This document shows, in pieces, positions 50,720 through 61,900 of a stretch of DNA of 64,000 nucleotides. Origin of the DNA: Bombus terrestris (Eukaryota > Arthropoda > Insecta > Hymenoptera > Apidae); the NCBI RefSeq assembly GCF_910591885.1, contig NC_063278.1:7537501-7601500 (forward strand), in the 5' to 3' direction. The position numbers and the translations under genes were made by a program. How positions within the stretch are numbered: the first letter of the stretch is position 1; every line of letters starts with the position of its first letter. The notes beneath the pieces were generated by a model that worked only from the letters and a program-made list of their open reading frames with translations, searched no databases and was not told the origin of the DNA.

Positions 50720-53700
50720 AGAAGGGGGACGACACGAGGCCAATTCAGCGCAGTCCACGCAGGACCGCAGGAAGCTCTTGAAACGAACAAGGAGCCTTGC
50801 GGTGATATCCGAGGACGAATCTCGACACGATCGAGAGGCGCATCACTTCAGGCTCGGGCAATCGACCTTCGATTTGCCTAGGAGGCATCAATTGATTCCA
50901 CGAGCCAAGCTGATAGATCGCAATTCTTTGAAGGATAGGTATGTTAGAACGAACGTTGTCTCAGAGACGGCGATGACATCATTCAGGAACATCCGTTAGT
51001 TATCGAATAAAGATGCTTGTAATTACGATCTCTGTATCCTTGTGATCTTATCGTAAAAAAGTCTTACGTCACTTACGTTATTGGATTAATTATAGTAACT
51101 AAATATAGTTTGGAAAGTCTCGTTTATTTAAAAATCATTGTAGATGGCTAAATCAGTGAATCATCGCGAATAAATTTTCATTCTTGTGAAATTCGAGCGA
51201 TTAAGAAGGATAATCTGCTTCTGTCCTTTTCTACGAAAGAAATAACAATACGATCAAGCATAAAGAAGAGCAACGTTGTATTTGAATCGCGTGACTCGCG
51301 TATTACAAGACAAGAAAATATCTTTCATTATGAAACGCTAATTACCATAGAACGGGTTAAGCATAAGGAGCTTGTTCGAGCTTTTTAACTGCACGTAACA
51401 ACTCTGTTCGTAGGACGCGATACTCTGTTTCGTCCAATCGTCGGATTTTTTTACACGTTCTTCTAGAGAATAATATCTGTTCGAAAATTACCACCCCAAT
51501 CAGTTACAAGCTTCGTAGCCAGTTTAATCGAAACCGTGCAAATAGCAAAGTAATATCTGTAATGTAATTAAGAGAATCGTTTTACCGTACGAACAGAAAA
51601 TTTAATTTCTACTGTTTAACGAATTCGTTGATGCTAAAATATCAATATCCATAATTTTCTCCTCCATAATATCCTCCATTTTATATAATATCTTGTATAA
51701 AATTTCGAACAAGTACTATCTTCGTATACGTAACTTTACAAATTGTTAATCGTTAATCGTTAATTTTAATCATTAATCAAAGAATCAAGGCTTTTTCACG
51801 ACAAACATTTAACTAATACATCGTAGGTAAAATTTGTATTTCTCTTACGAAGGTACTGAATTTAAAATACACACAATATGTGCAATAACAATCAACGCGA
51901 TATGTGCGCGAATAACAGCGAATGTATTCACTTTGCGTTGGATAATATCGAATAGTGTTCGTTAAATTGGTCAATTCGAAGGGAAAGCTATGGCAGGTCG
52001 AATAAATTAACCAACCTGCAATTTGTCTGCTATGCCAAACATTTTCGAAATTCATGGACCAGCCAGAAACTCGTTTGTACACAGCATACAAGATTTTCTA
52101 TATGAAACCAAGTCGTACGTCACTCAAGAAACTTTCTTGTTTCTATCGGCCTTCCACGGTTCGCTGCAAAAGGTCTGCTAAGTTAAAGCCGCATTAATAA
52201 TGCAATGACCTGAAACAGGCGTACCGAATCCTTTAATTCTTGTCGTTTTAGTAAATGGAAACTCCAACTACTTGTATGTACTCCTCAAATACAAGTCGAA
52301 CAACAAGAACATCCGAGACGGTTCATAGGGAATAAATTTATCTCTGTAAACTAAAAACTTATTCGGACGATGCAACTGTTGCTTTTCTCTCCGAATTGCA
52401 TTCTACACTTTTGCACATATTGATCGATGTATTTCTTTATTCGCTATTGGTTTAAATCATTTTTATAGCGTAAAATACGTTATGTGAAGGAGAAAGAATT
52501 ATTATAGTTGGAGACGTAAGTTATTTAATTTTATCTGATAACATTTATTTTCTATCTACTATAACCAGCATGAAAATACCTTTGGTTTCAATTACGTGGT
52601 ATATTATACCGAATAGCGAATGCTATCCCGAGATCTGATAGCTCCGATAAGAAACAGAAATAAATCCTACGAATCTTCAAGTTCCAGTTTATTTCAAGAA
52701 CAATATCTTACACTGTTACCATAATATTTCTACGTCTCGATTCAATGGTTTTCCAATGCGTTTGTACTTTATATTTCAGACTCTGCAAGAGTCAACAGCA
52801 TCTTTCGGATTCGTACGAACGATTCAACGAGGCGAAATCGTATCACTCGAGATCTGCTTGCGGCCTTCACTCGATTCCTTCGGGACTCCCCTCGTTTCCG
52901 GATCCTCTGCACTACACTCGAGGCAATCGGACCGATCCTGATCGATTGAACATCCTCGACTGGCCCGAATCACCGAGACGTTACCGCAGTGTGCAGTCGT
53001 TGGACACCGTTAGCGATTTAGTGGACATTGTCGAAGACGGCTGGCCAATCGAAGGAAATCGCAGTATCGATTGCATCTACACTCAGGTAAATCTTGCGTT
53101 TCTACTGTTCAAGCGACTCATATGAAACGGAGATATTTGATGATCATCAGGAAACGAGATTCCTATGTTACTTGTCACATAGGGTTAATTGATTGATTGT
53201 GGAATGGAAATTAATATTCTTATAAAGCTAATTAAATGAACGGAATCCGAGTAGAAAATGTCACGCACTGAATATCATATGTACTAAATTCTAGTGTTAA
53301 TTCTAAATTAATGTTGACTTTAATATTGGTATCATTTGGCCTGTGTTTGCTAATCATTTGAATACTAACCGATACTACACGTATAAATTTCTCGTCGAGA
53401 GCATTTGATGCTTCTTACAGGATACATAGAGCGCGTCCTTATATCTCACTATATACCATACCCCATAAATTCACTCTTATCTCGAATAGCGTTTGAGAAC
53501 GAGGATAGTTGCGTTTATCTCGAAGTTACGATGGAATATCGATACTTCCGCGACTGGTCCAAGATCTTCCTTCTTACAATTAGATTCTGATAAACATGCA
53601 GTTGTACTATATGTTTATTGGTAGTAATTTACAAAGCACAATGTGAAAAGGTGTACAATAATTTTAAAAGGAATAGAAAACATATTCATTCCATAGAATT

Positions 53701-56700
53701 CTGACAAAAATGGAGTTCTACTATACTATTATTGCTCGGTTGTTTGATAATTTATAAAATACGATGTGAATGTGTATAAAACAATTTTGAAAGGAACAGA
53801 GAACATTCCATTCTCAGGTGAAACGTAAACGGAAGGAGCACAGGAGCCTGGACAGCATTCTGTTCGAAGACGATGGCGAGCTAGAGTACTTCGACGTTCT
53901 GAACCTCTTACCTTTATCGAACGTACGTTTGGAATTCGACGAGGAGGACGCGCGTAACAATAACCTCCGTCAAAGGAACGACCCAAACCTAAAACCACTG
54001 GAATATCTCGAGTCTCGCGTCGTGGAGGAGAGATCATCCACGAGGAGCAACGCTACAGACGAGGAAAAATGTAAAGAAAGCAGCACCAAGGAAGGGAACA
54101 GCCCGCAAGACATCGAAGAATTCGATTGTCAAAAAGAAGAAACCGGTTCTTTGCGTCTATTCAGAGATAATTTATCACTGCAGAACACAAAGGAGGAGCT
54201 ACGTCACGAAGTTCGAGAGGATTTCGAGGACGACAGGGACTCGATAACTTACCTTCGAAACGAATTCGTAGATCAAAGATCCACGTGTTCGAATATCAAA
54301 GAGAGTAGATACAGGCTCGATGACGAGCTGGTGCTGGTAGGAGAGAAACAGATCGATCGGAAGGTCGAGGAGGCGGAAGACTATAAATCGATTTGGATCT
54401 CGGACACGGAGGAGCAGGAGGACATGTCGCGTAGGCCACAGGTGCTCAAGGTCATCGATAGCGACGTGACCAAGAGGCGACATCGAAGTCTTACCATCGA
54501 AGTTGGTTCCTTTAAGAAGGACGAGCAAAAGAACGAGAAGTCTCAGAGTAATGGACAAGAGTCAGGCAATTGTATCGACCTGGTGCAATCGAATGGGAAG
54601 ATCGACGAGGTTGATGGGGCTCTGAAGAACGTAGAGGTAAGTGATAAAGAATAGTTCCTCCATCTCTCGATTCATTTTATCCATTTTAATTTTAGAAATC
54701 GTAGAAGTTTTAAATGGAACAATTTATCACTTTTCATAAATTCATAGATTTATAAAATGTGTAAATTTTGGAAGATTCTTCGGCAAAGATTAGCACCTAA
54801 TTTAAATATTAATGGCAGATTTAAAATATCATGAAGCGTCTTTATACAATTAGAAAATATTCTTAGCGACCAAGTATCTTTATATAGTTGCAAAATATTT
54901 TCGACCATCAAGCGCTTTGTACGTGTACAAAATATTTTCGTTCGATACGTAGCTTAATGATATATACAGATAAAAGCTTTCTCTTCCTCGTACACATCTT
55001 TCACGTCAATTTCTTTAATAGAATCTCCAACCTCGTTCCTCCGCATTTGCAATATTGAAAACGTAATCACACATAAGACCATTCAATCATGAAACATCCC
55101 AAAGAACTTGTATTCCTTACAAAATGCAATTTCTGTCGTTTTAGAGCGTAAACCAGGAAGAACGTGAGGCGAACACGAGCGTGGTGAACGCGAGGAACAC
55201 TTCCGAGCAGAAAAACTCACAGAAAGATGGTATTAAGGGAAAACAGACGGAAGGTAGATTCGAGAGGATCGTCAAAGAGACATCGAATATTATCGGGAAG
55301 GCTTGTAGCGTAGTGAAAGGAAGCTTAGGTTTCGAGGCACGATCAGAGAGCTCTGATCTGGGTTTAGGATCAGAATCCGGAAGCGACACCAGACGAAGAT
55401 CCGTCGACGATGGCATCGATGAGGATCACGTGTCTAACTGCACAGACAAGGGATTATCGTCAAAGGAGAACGAGAGTCAAAAGATGCACGGTAATCTGAC
55501 AAGATCGATCAGTTGCGTGGATTCGATCGAGTGTCAGCAGGATGACGATCAGGAGTTCGATCATGTTCGTTACAAGATCGTCAAGTCGAACATGTTCGGC
55601 AAGAACATGTACACTAATGCTCGTAATGACGTCACGTATGAGGGATTGATCCAATATCTGCGAGAATATTCCTTCCAGGAGCTTCTGTTGGATAATAACG
55701 TTGTGATTATAGAACCAGTACGCGCGGAAACCATAGAGCGCAAACCATCTAACGTTGGAAAGGTGAGATCAGAGCCAAGCTGTAAGATAGCAGGAGCTAT
55801 ACAGAAGAAAACGGACGCAGAGAATTGCCAGAGAAGTTGCGAGAGTTCAGATGTCAATGCTAAAAGCCCGAAACAGTCGTCTATCAGGAAGCATTTCTTT
55901 TATCATCCTATTAGAGTAAACCGTGAGCTTATCGATGAAGAACTACCTGATCCTGATACCGTGAAAAACGTGAGACTTATGTTTGAGAATACATTGAAGA
56001 TGAAGAATCCGTCTAATTCGACGTTCTCGCGGGATTGTAAGAGCAGGAAGAGTGCTAGTATGAAGGATCTGAGTAGCATTGATGACAGCCATTTTGATGA
56101 AATGTCGGAGAAGGTGGATGAGGCTACCAGGTAGAATATGATTTTTTTTTCTGCGAAAAGTTTGCAAAAAGTTTTTGCAAAAGTTTAGTAAAATGCATAT
56201 ACTAGCGAAAGATGAACACTACTCGGTTTAATATACGTTGCTGGACGAATGTTTGGAATCACTTTTCAACTATTAATTTCATTACTATTATCTCGTAAGT
56301 AACGCAACAGATATCAACAGTAAAGTTCCTTCGCTTCAATAAATTATTCATGTAACAATTTTCGATGCTGCCAGAATTCCAAAATCACTTTTCCCTTTCT
56401 TAAACTTTGAACTCTATGAAAACATAGTAATTCCAAACTTTTGATCAGTAACGAACTACGCACCATCCTACTTACTCAACTTCATTTAGCGAAAATTACC
56501 ATGCCATGTTCAGATGTTCCAGCAGGGCGAAGGATCTCACGAAACTATTCGAGAACATGGAGAAATCCACATCTTCGACCGCATCGGTGGTTGGATGCAA
56601 GGACGAATTAGACAGTCCCCGTTGCGAGTCGAAAACCAGGATTCTGGCACAAAGTTTCGAGGCCAGGAGCGGCCACACATCGCCGAGCGACTCGACTTCC

Positions 56701-57546
56701 TCCAAGAACAAGATGAACCGTTACCATCACCACCATCATCACCACAATAATTGGGATGCTGGTAGCGTAAGCTCTGGGGTGTCTAGCGATTATCCTGACA
56801 CTGATCCTGGGAGCGGAGTGCAGTGTATTTCCTCGGAAGATGAGGAAGTCGACTGTCACGAGAACGATGTGACCGAGTCAGGTGGATCGAATCATTACGT
56901 ATCTCCAGACGTTCTTAAAAAGATTCGCGAATATGGCACGTCAGTCACTTACTATGGCGGCAAAGTGGTAAACTCTAGCAATGGGCCACTAATATCACCA
57001 GTAGTAGAAAATAGATTCAAATGCGTCGATGGATCGAACGATTATGTAAAATTCAGGCTGATAAAGAGCAACTCCTGTGACAGCAGATTCGAACTAACTG
57101 GAAGACTCGTGGAGAATCATCTGAGGTATCGAAACAGGGACAGAGCTTCTGATTTGAGCCAGTATACGATAGCCGAGACACCTAGCATCGAGATCACCAC
57201 GTTAGACAAGCAGGAAGACGAGGATGAAGATGGGAAGGTGAAATCGGAAGATGAGAATAATAGAATCAAAGAGGTCAAAAGAGAGCCTCCTGTGGTGATC
57301 GGTTTAGAGCCTAAGAAAGAGGAGAACAAGGAAGCGAAGGATATTAAGGTGGATTTTAAACTGGGTGATTTGGAGGATGCAAAGTCAGATTATGCTAGCA
57401 GATTCATCGGCAGTGCTTTAAATAGGTGGCAGGTCAATGAGAATAATTGGAGAACAGATGATTTTGGAAAAATGGAATTCGAAGAGTTCGAGGTACTCGA
57501 GGATAGTTTAAATGGAACTGAGAGCCAACGTTTGGAAACTTCTTGA
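50720..57546 (+). CDS. Common exons of a long uncharacterised, mostly disordered protein
   Basis: Five exons in phase: 50720-50938, 52780-53086, 53818-54636, 55145-56130, 56514-57546 (TGA), 3364 nt or about 1120 residues. All junctions are GT/AG and frame-consistent. The first exon is basic with RRKLLKRTRSLAVISEDE. The second has RSVQSLDTVSDLVDIVEDGW. The third begins VKRKRKEHRSLDSILFEDDG, then turns acidic. The fourth holds VRYKIVKSNMFGK, FQELLLDNNVVIIEP and HPIRVNRELIDEELPDPDTV. The fifth holds AKDLTKLFENMEK, a seven-His run, VSPDVLKKIREYGTSVTYYG, and a second copy of the KSN motif (VKFRLIKSN). No signal peptide, membrane span or catalytic domain was seen. A cytosolic scaffold or signalling role is a guess. 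I do not recognise the family. Confidence 0.85.
50939..52779 (+). other. Intron of the long gene
   Basis: 1.84 kb, AT-rich, non-coding, bounded by GTATGT and TTTCAG. Nothing else was seen in it. Confidence 0.8.
53087..53817 (+). other. Intron of the long gene
   Basis: 731 bp, from GTAAAT to TTCTCAG. A frame at 53405-53590 has no splice support. Confidence 0.8.
54637..55144 (+). other. Intron of the long gene
   Basis: 508 bp, from GTAAGT to CGTTTTAG, phase 0. Confidence 0.85.
56131..56513 (+). other. Last intron of the long gene
   Basis: 383 bp, from GTAGAA to TGTTCAG, phase 2. The split codon AG/A gives Arg between VDEAT and CSSRAK. Confidence 0.85.
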
Positions 57547-57887
57547 AGGAATTGGGTTTTCTGTAATATATTTGGTCCATTTTGATAGAGCCAGAGGGAA
57601 CGTTGCCAAAGTTGTGAGTCAATAGTTGCGGTAGTACGTCACGGTAGTGATACTTTGGTAAAAGTTTTTGCGTATTCTCGAACGATGTCGCTTTGTAAGA
57701 ATTCGAACCGCGTTGTCTTTACCTTCGAAACGACTTCTCGATCCATCCGTTCGAGGATATCGCGAATATAGTTCAATTGTTCAGGAGCATTGTACAGTTG
57801 TTATTCGAGGTTTCTTAGCAACGAGCAACTTGGATGTTTGATTAAACACTACGAAATTTCATTATATTTCGTATAATACACATAATA

Positions 57888-57940
57888 ATATATTCATGAA
57901 AGATTTCTACAAGTGTTCGAATACTTTCGTGAGCTACTGT
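57888..57940 (-). mobile_element. Solo terminal end of the MITE family at 14316
   Basis: On the minus strand it begins CAGTAGCTCACGAAAGTATT and continues CGAACACTTGTAGAAATC. It is close to the left end of the 14316-14781 element, with about four in five bases the same over 42 bp, and is flanked by TA on the outside. No opposite end was found, so it is truncated. It lies in the probable 3' UTR of the long gene. Confidence 0.7.
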
Positions 57941-58089
57941 ATATTAAAGTCGATGGTTATAAAATTGTAACGATCTTAAAATATTATATTTGATTTTGAT
58001 CGAAGGATTGAAGTAAGTGTACATAAGGAAGTGAAGAACGTTCTGAATCAGTTTATTTGTTAAATTGTTATTTACCTTGTTCTAGGCTA

Positions 58090-58095
58090 AATAAA
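58090..58095 (+). terminator. Candidate polyadenylation signal of the long gene
   Basis: AATAAA about 540 bp after the TGA at 57544-57546. The stretch between them is AT-rich, as expected for an insect 3' UTR. Confidence 0.5.
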
Positions 58096-58571
58096 TATCC
58101 GGTTAAAAATATCTCCTAACACCTAATCCCTTTAATGTGTTCGTTTTTACTTCCACGAAGCTAAATATCGAACAAAGCGTGTTCTGTAAATTGGTTAAGT
58201 AACGAGTTGGTTTAACGTAGACCACGATTTAACAACATAAAGTGCTGTTATTTAATTTTCACGTGGAGAAAGAAACTGATCAGTAAATAAATATATGGTA
58301 TTTATTATTAAATCTTTATGCAGAAAGTCTTATTTATATTGTCTAAAAATTCCATGAATTCTGATTATGATCTGGTATAAATTTAAATATAACAATTTAT
58401 TTATACGAATGTGAAATATGCCGGAGAGTTTTGCAACAACCTCCGCTCGTATGTTTCTCAATAATATTTTAAATCCACAAAGTGTAAATTGTCACGAATG
58501 TATCTTAATTATGTAAAGGTACACAGAGATACGAGACACATAATTTAAGATAAGCTTGCAAATGGTTCTCT

Positions 58572-58577
58572 TTTATT
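58572..58577 (-). terminator. Candidate polyadenylation signal of a convergent minus-strand gene
   Basis: AATAAA on the minus strand, 312 nt downstream of the stop in the candidate terminal exon at 58889-58950. Confidence 0.4.
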
Positions 58578-58888
58578 AGCAACCCATGAATATTCTAGCT
58601 GTAAAAATATCTTCCTCTCAAATTCTTTACTTCTCTTCACGCAGAGTTAAGTTAAAGATCAAAGACTTTGGGTCTTAAAATAAGTTCGAAAAGTGAGTCG
58701 TAAGAAAAGCTTTTTTATGAAGCTTCATCGCGTTCGATCATTACTCACCAGCACTCTCCGTGTTCTCAGCGATCATCAAACTTTTTTCTACTTTGTCATT
58801 TTTTGTCGGTTTTGTTCGGTTCTGTTCTTTCGGCGTACTCGTATCTTCCATTCCTTTCGCTAGAATTGGACTTAACCTCGGAGAAAAA

Positions 58889-58950
58889 TTACTCTTTGTC
58901 GAAGAGAGATTTCTCTGCGTGCTGTGCCACCATCTTTTGCACCATGTTTC
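58889..58950 (-). CDS. Candidate terminal coding exon of a minus-strand gene
   Basis: A strong acceptor TTCTGTGTTGCAG ends at 58951. In phase 1 the exon reads NMVQKMVAQHAEKSLFDKE followed by TAA, a plausible C-terminus. The alternative phase 0 frame (ETWCKRWWHSTQRNLSS...) stays open to a strong donor GTGAGT at 58748, giving an internal exon 58749-58950. I prefer the first because of its helical, low-complexity-free sequence, but the choice is open. The upstream exons were not found in 58951-64000 and may lie outside the window. Confidence 0.4.
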
Positions 58951-61900
58951 CTGCAACACAGAAAATTACGGTTAGTGTAATGTAAATAGAACTGCAATAC
59001 AGTGGCATTTTTATTTGTTTTAGTTTATCGGTGAAAACGAGTCTTGGTTTTATCCACGTGACGTTTTAACATTCAACGAAGCGCACCAAGGTTTCCGCCT
59101 TTCTTCTCTCAGATTTTCTCATATTCTTTCCTCTATTTTTACAATTTCTCGGGAAAAAGATGGTCTATTGCAAACACGACATATAAATACCAGAAACCAG
59201 TTCTCTCTTGTATTTCTTGTTTTGTGTTGGATTTCTTCCGTCAATTCGCATTCGATTAGCGCGCATTTGGGTCGGAACATCAAACACAATTGTTTCACGT
59301 AGCGCAGATAGATCAGGCAAATCGTGGCCCTGTGAATCGTTACCCGATCAGGCGTTGTGATCGGACATTGAACATCGTAATTACATCTTGTACTAATCGT
59401 GAAACACCAATTTCAGAGTTTCCCACTCGTTACGTGAGTTTGCTTGATAGCTATGCTCTTACCAATTTTGGTCTTCGATCACCTATGCGCAGAATGCTCC
59501 ATAGGTATGCACTGTAGCTTAAAAGTATGCATTTGGACATTTGTGTGCAATAAACATCAATCCATGGAATGGATTTCTAAGAGAACAAACGTGGCTGTCG
59601 AACTTTTTTCTTAATTATCGTCCTGTATAGTTGATCTTTTCAGAGTCGGCTTTTTTAACTTGCGAGAAGGATTATTTTTTATCAAATGTTAATAATACAA
59701 ATATATTTTTGTTATCGTTTTTGTTAACCATCTTTCCTAACTTACAACGTTGTATTTATGCAACAGCACGCGCTAAGAAGTCGAGGAGTTATGGAACGAG
59801 CAGATACATTTTTCGCGAGTAAATCACAGAAACAAACGTGTTCGGTATTTCGATAGAATTCACGTATTGTTACCATCAATCTCTCGGGTATCCGAACATG
59901 TAAATGCGATATTTTCATACGCGTGTTGATAAATTTATCGACAGAATATCATACAATTTATGCGAAATTTAAATTTTCCAGAGTATTGACCAAAGGGCAA
60001 ACATGGAACAGAATTTATTCGGTTACGGAGGTAATTTTTATTTTGACACGCAATGACTCGACGTAAACGTTGTATTTGAACGCAGCAGAATTGGCAAATG
60101 CCCAAAATACTATGGGGTCAATGCGGGGTCATGCTGCAATTGGAGTTCGGCCAGGATCGGCTCACGACTGTACATTTGGCAGAAAGTGGTTTTCAAAGAA
60201 CGAAGCGAATGTAACGATAAGTATTTGGTAGAGCGGCCTTTGTCATAAAGTCGAATGGCATGTACCCAGAGAAATAAGGGATTTCCAAGTGAAAAGCGGA
60301 AACTTTCTTCAGGAGAATTTACGTGCTTTCTCGCATTTGAATCGTCGTGTTGTCGCTTTGTTTCCTTAAACATGCATAATTTGCAAAATACTCGACACTT
60401 CGAGCGATGTGGAAATTTGTGCGTCGTCTGGAAAACGACGCCGTTATTCCCGTCGACACGGTGTTCTAAAAACGATACCGCAATGCGTATCTGACGCTAC
60501 CTATTTTAAGGTAATCGTAAAACCGACTTTAAAATGCTATGAAGATATACGTGCAGTTGGAGTTTATCGAGACTAGTATTATCAGAATCTTGAGATATTT
60601 GATTGTCACGGTGAAAGAGAAACGAGTTAACGTATTCGTCTCTAAATTAAATTGTGTACAGTATATTTTTGTTGATCTTTTAATTTTAGCCTTACTTTAC
60701 GGTGTAAGAGGCTACTTTAATTCCTTAAGAAGTTAGTTGACAGGAAACAAATTCCGAACGAAGTATTGTATGATAACAATGATTGAAGTATAATGGATGA
60801 AACCGATGAATTCCTTGATTGTCGGTGATCGTTTAACAAAAAGAAAGATAAAGCGAACCAAAGGTAAAAAGGAAGATAAAGCGCACGAAAAGTTCAAAGT
60901 TCCCTTGCGTGAGGGACCATATATCAAGCTTCGTCTCTTTTTGTGACGATGAAATTCTTCCGCATAATAGCACCGATAAAGATCCAGCATTCAAAACGTC
61001 TCAGTGTCATTTAGAGTTTAGGCTGTCGATCAGTCTCCAACAAAGGAATTTCGGTATTTCGATATGCGATGATAAATGAAATGAAAAATGAAAGAAAGAA
61101 GTTGCGATAACCACGAGACTACGTAATTATAATCATTACTCGGATGATTAAGATTGTGAATTTTTATAAAAAGTAAATATTTTTGAATCATGGGTAATAA
61201 AATAATATCTAAAGGAAGGTTTATTTTAGCTACTATACAATTATATACTATATTATACAATTATATACTATTATTATATAATTATTATATAATTATATAC
61301 TATTTATACTATACAATTATAATGAATACCGTTTTAGATATTTTACATATCTTTGCATACTATCTGCATTCTGTGCATTTTTGCGCTTTTGCATTTTAAA
61401 TTCTTCGTGAATGGATAAACATTTACAGGTTGACGATTATACCGACGACGATACCATTCAATTACAGACAATGGCAGTAAACGCAAAAAGCGTGAAATGA
61501 GTTTCTTTCTGTATGTATTTTCAAGTAACTGTGAAACCTTTGTATCTTGACTTAATTCTCGCTTCCTACATTTTTGCTTATTCATATTTGTAACAGATGT
61601 AATCTCGTAATTTCTAACGTGATCCGTCATTTACGTTTTTAAAACCACATAACGAATGCAAGAATTTCCATCGCCATTTCTGTTGAAACACAAGAAAATG
61701 TCTAAAAATTGGGTCAGTACAAGAATTACTTGATAATGGTAGCGAGCGTTAATTGTATTTTACGTACATTTCCGTATATTTTCCAGGATCCATCTCGGTG
61801 AGGTTCTCTAGTTTCCTAAGTAAAATATCTCGATCTTCTCAGATTTTTCCGCGATATTAAAGTGACTGTGTTCCTTCGTTAACCTTTCTACCGCATTTCA

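Noticed and set aside
54199..54558. Minus frames antisense to the long gene's exons (also 55141-55416, 55570-55857, 57117-57329)
   Set aside because: Shadows of GC-rich coding exons. The plus frame is supported by continuous splice phases.
60110..60373. 87-codon minus frame with ATG
   Set aside because: No family features, and no splice donor linking it to the exon at 58950.
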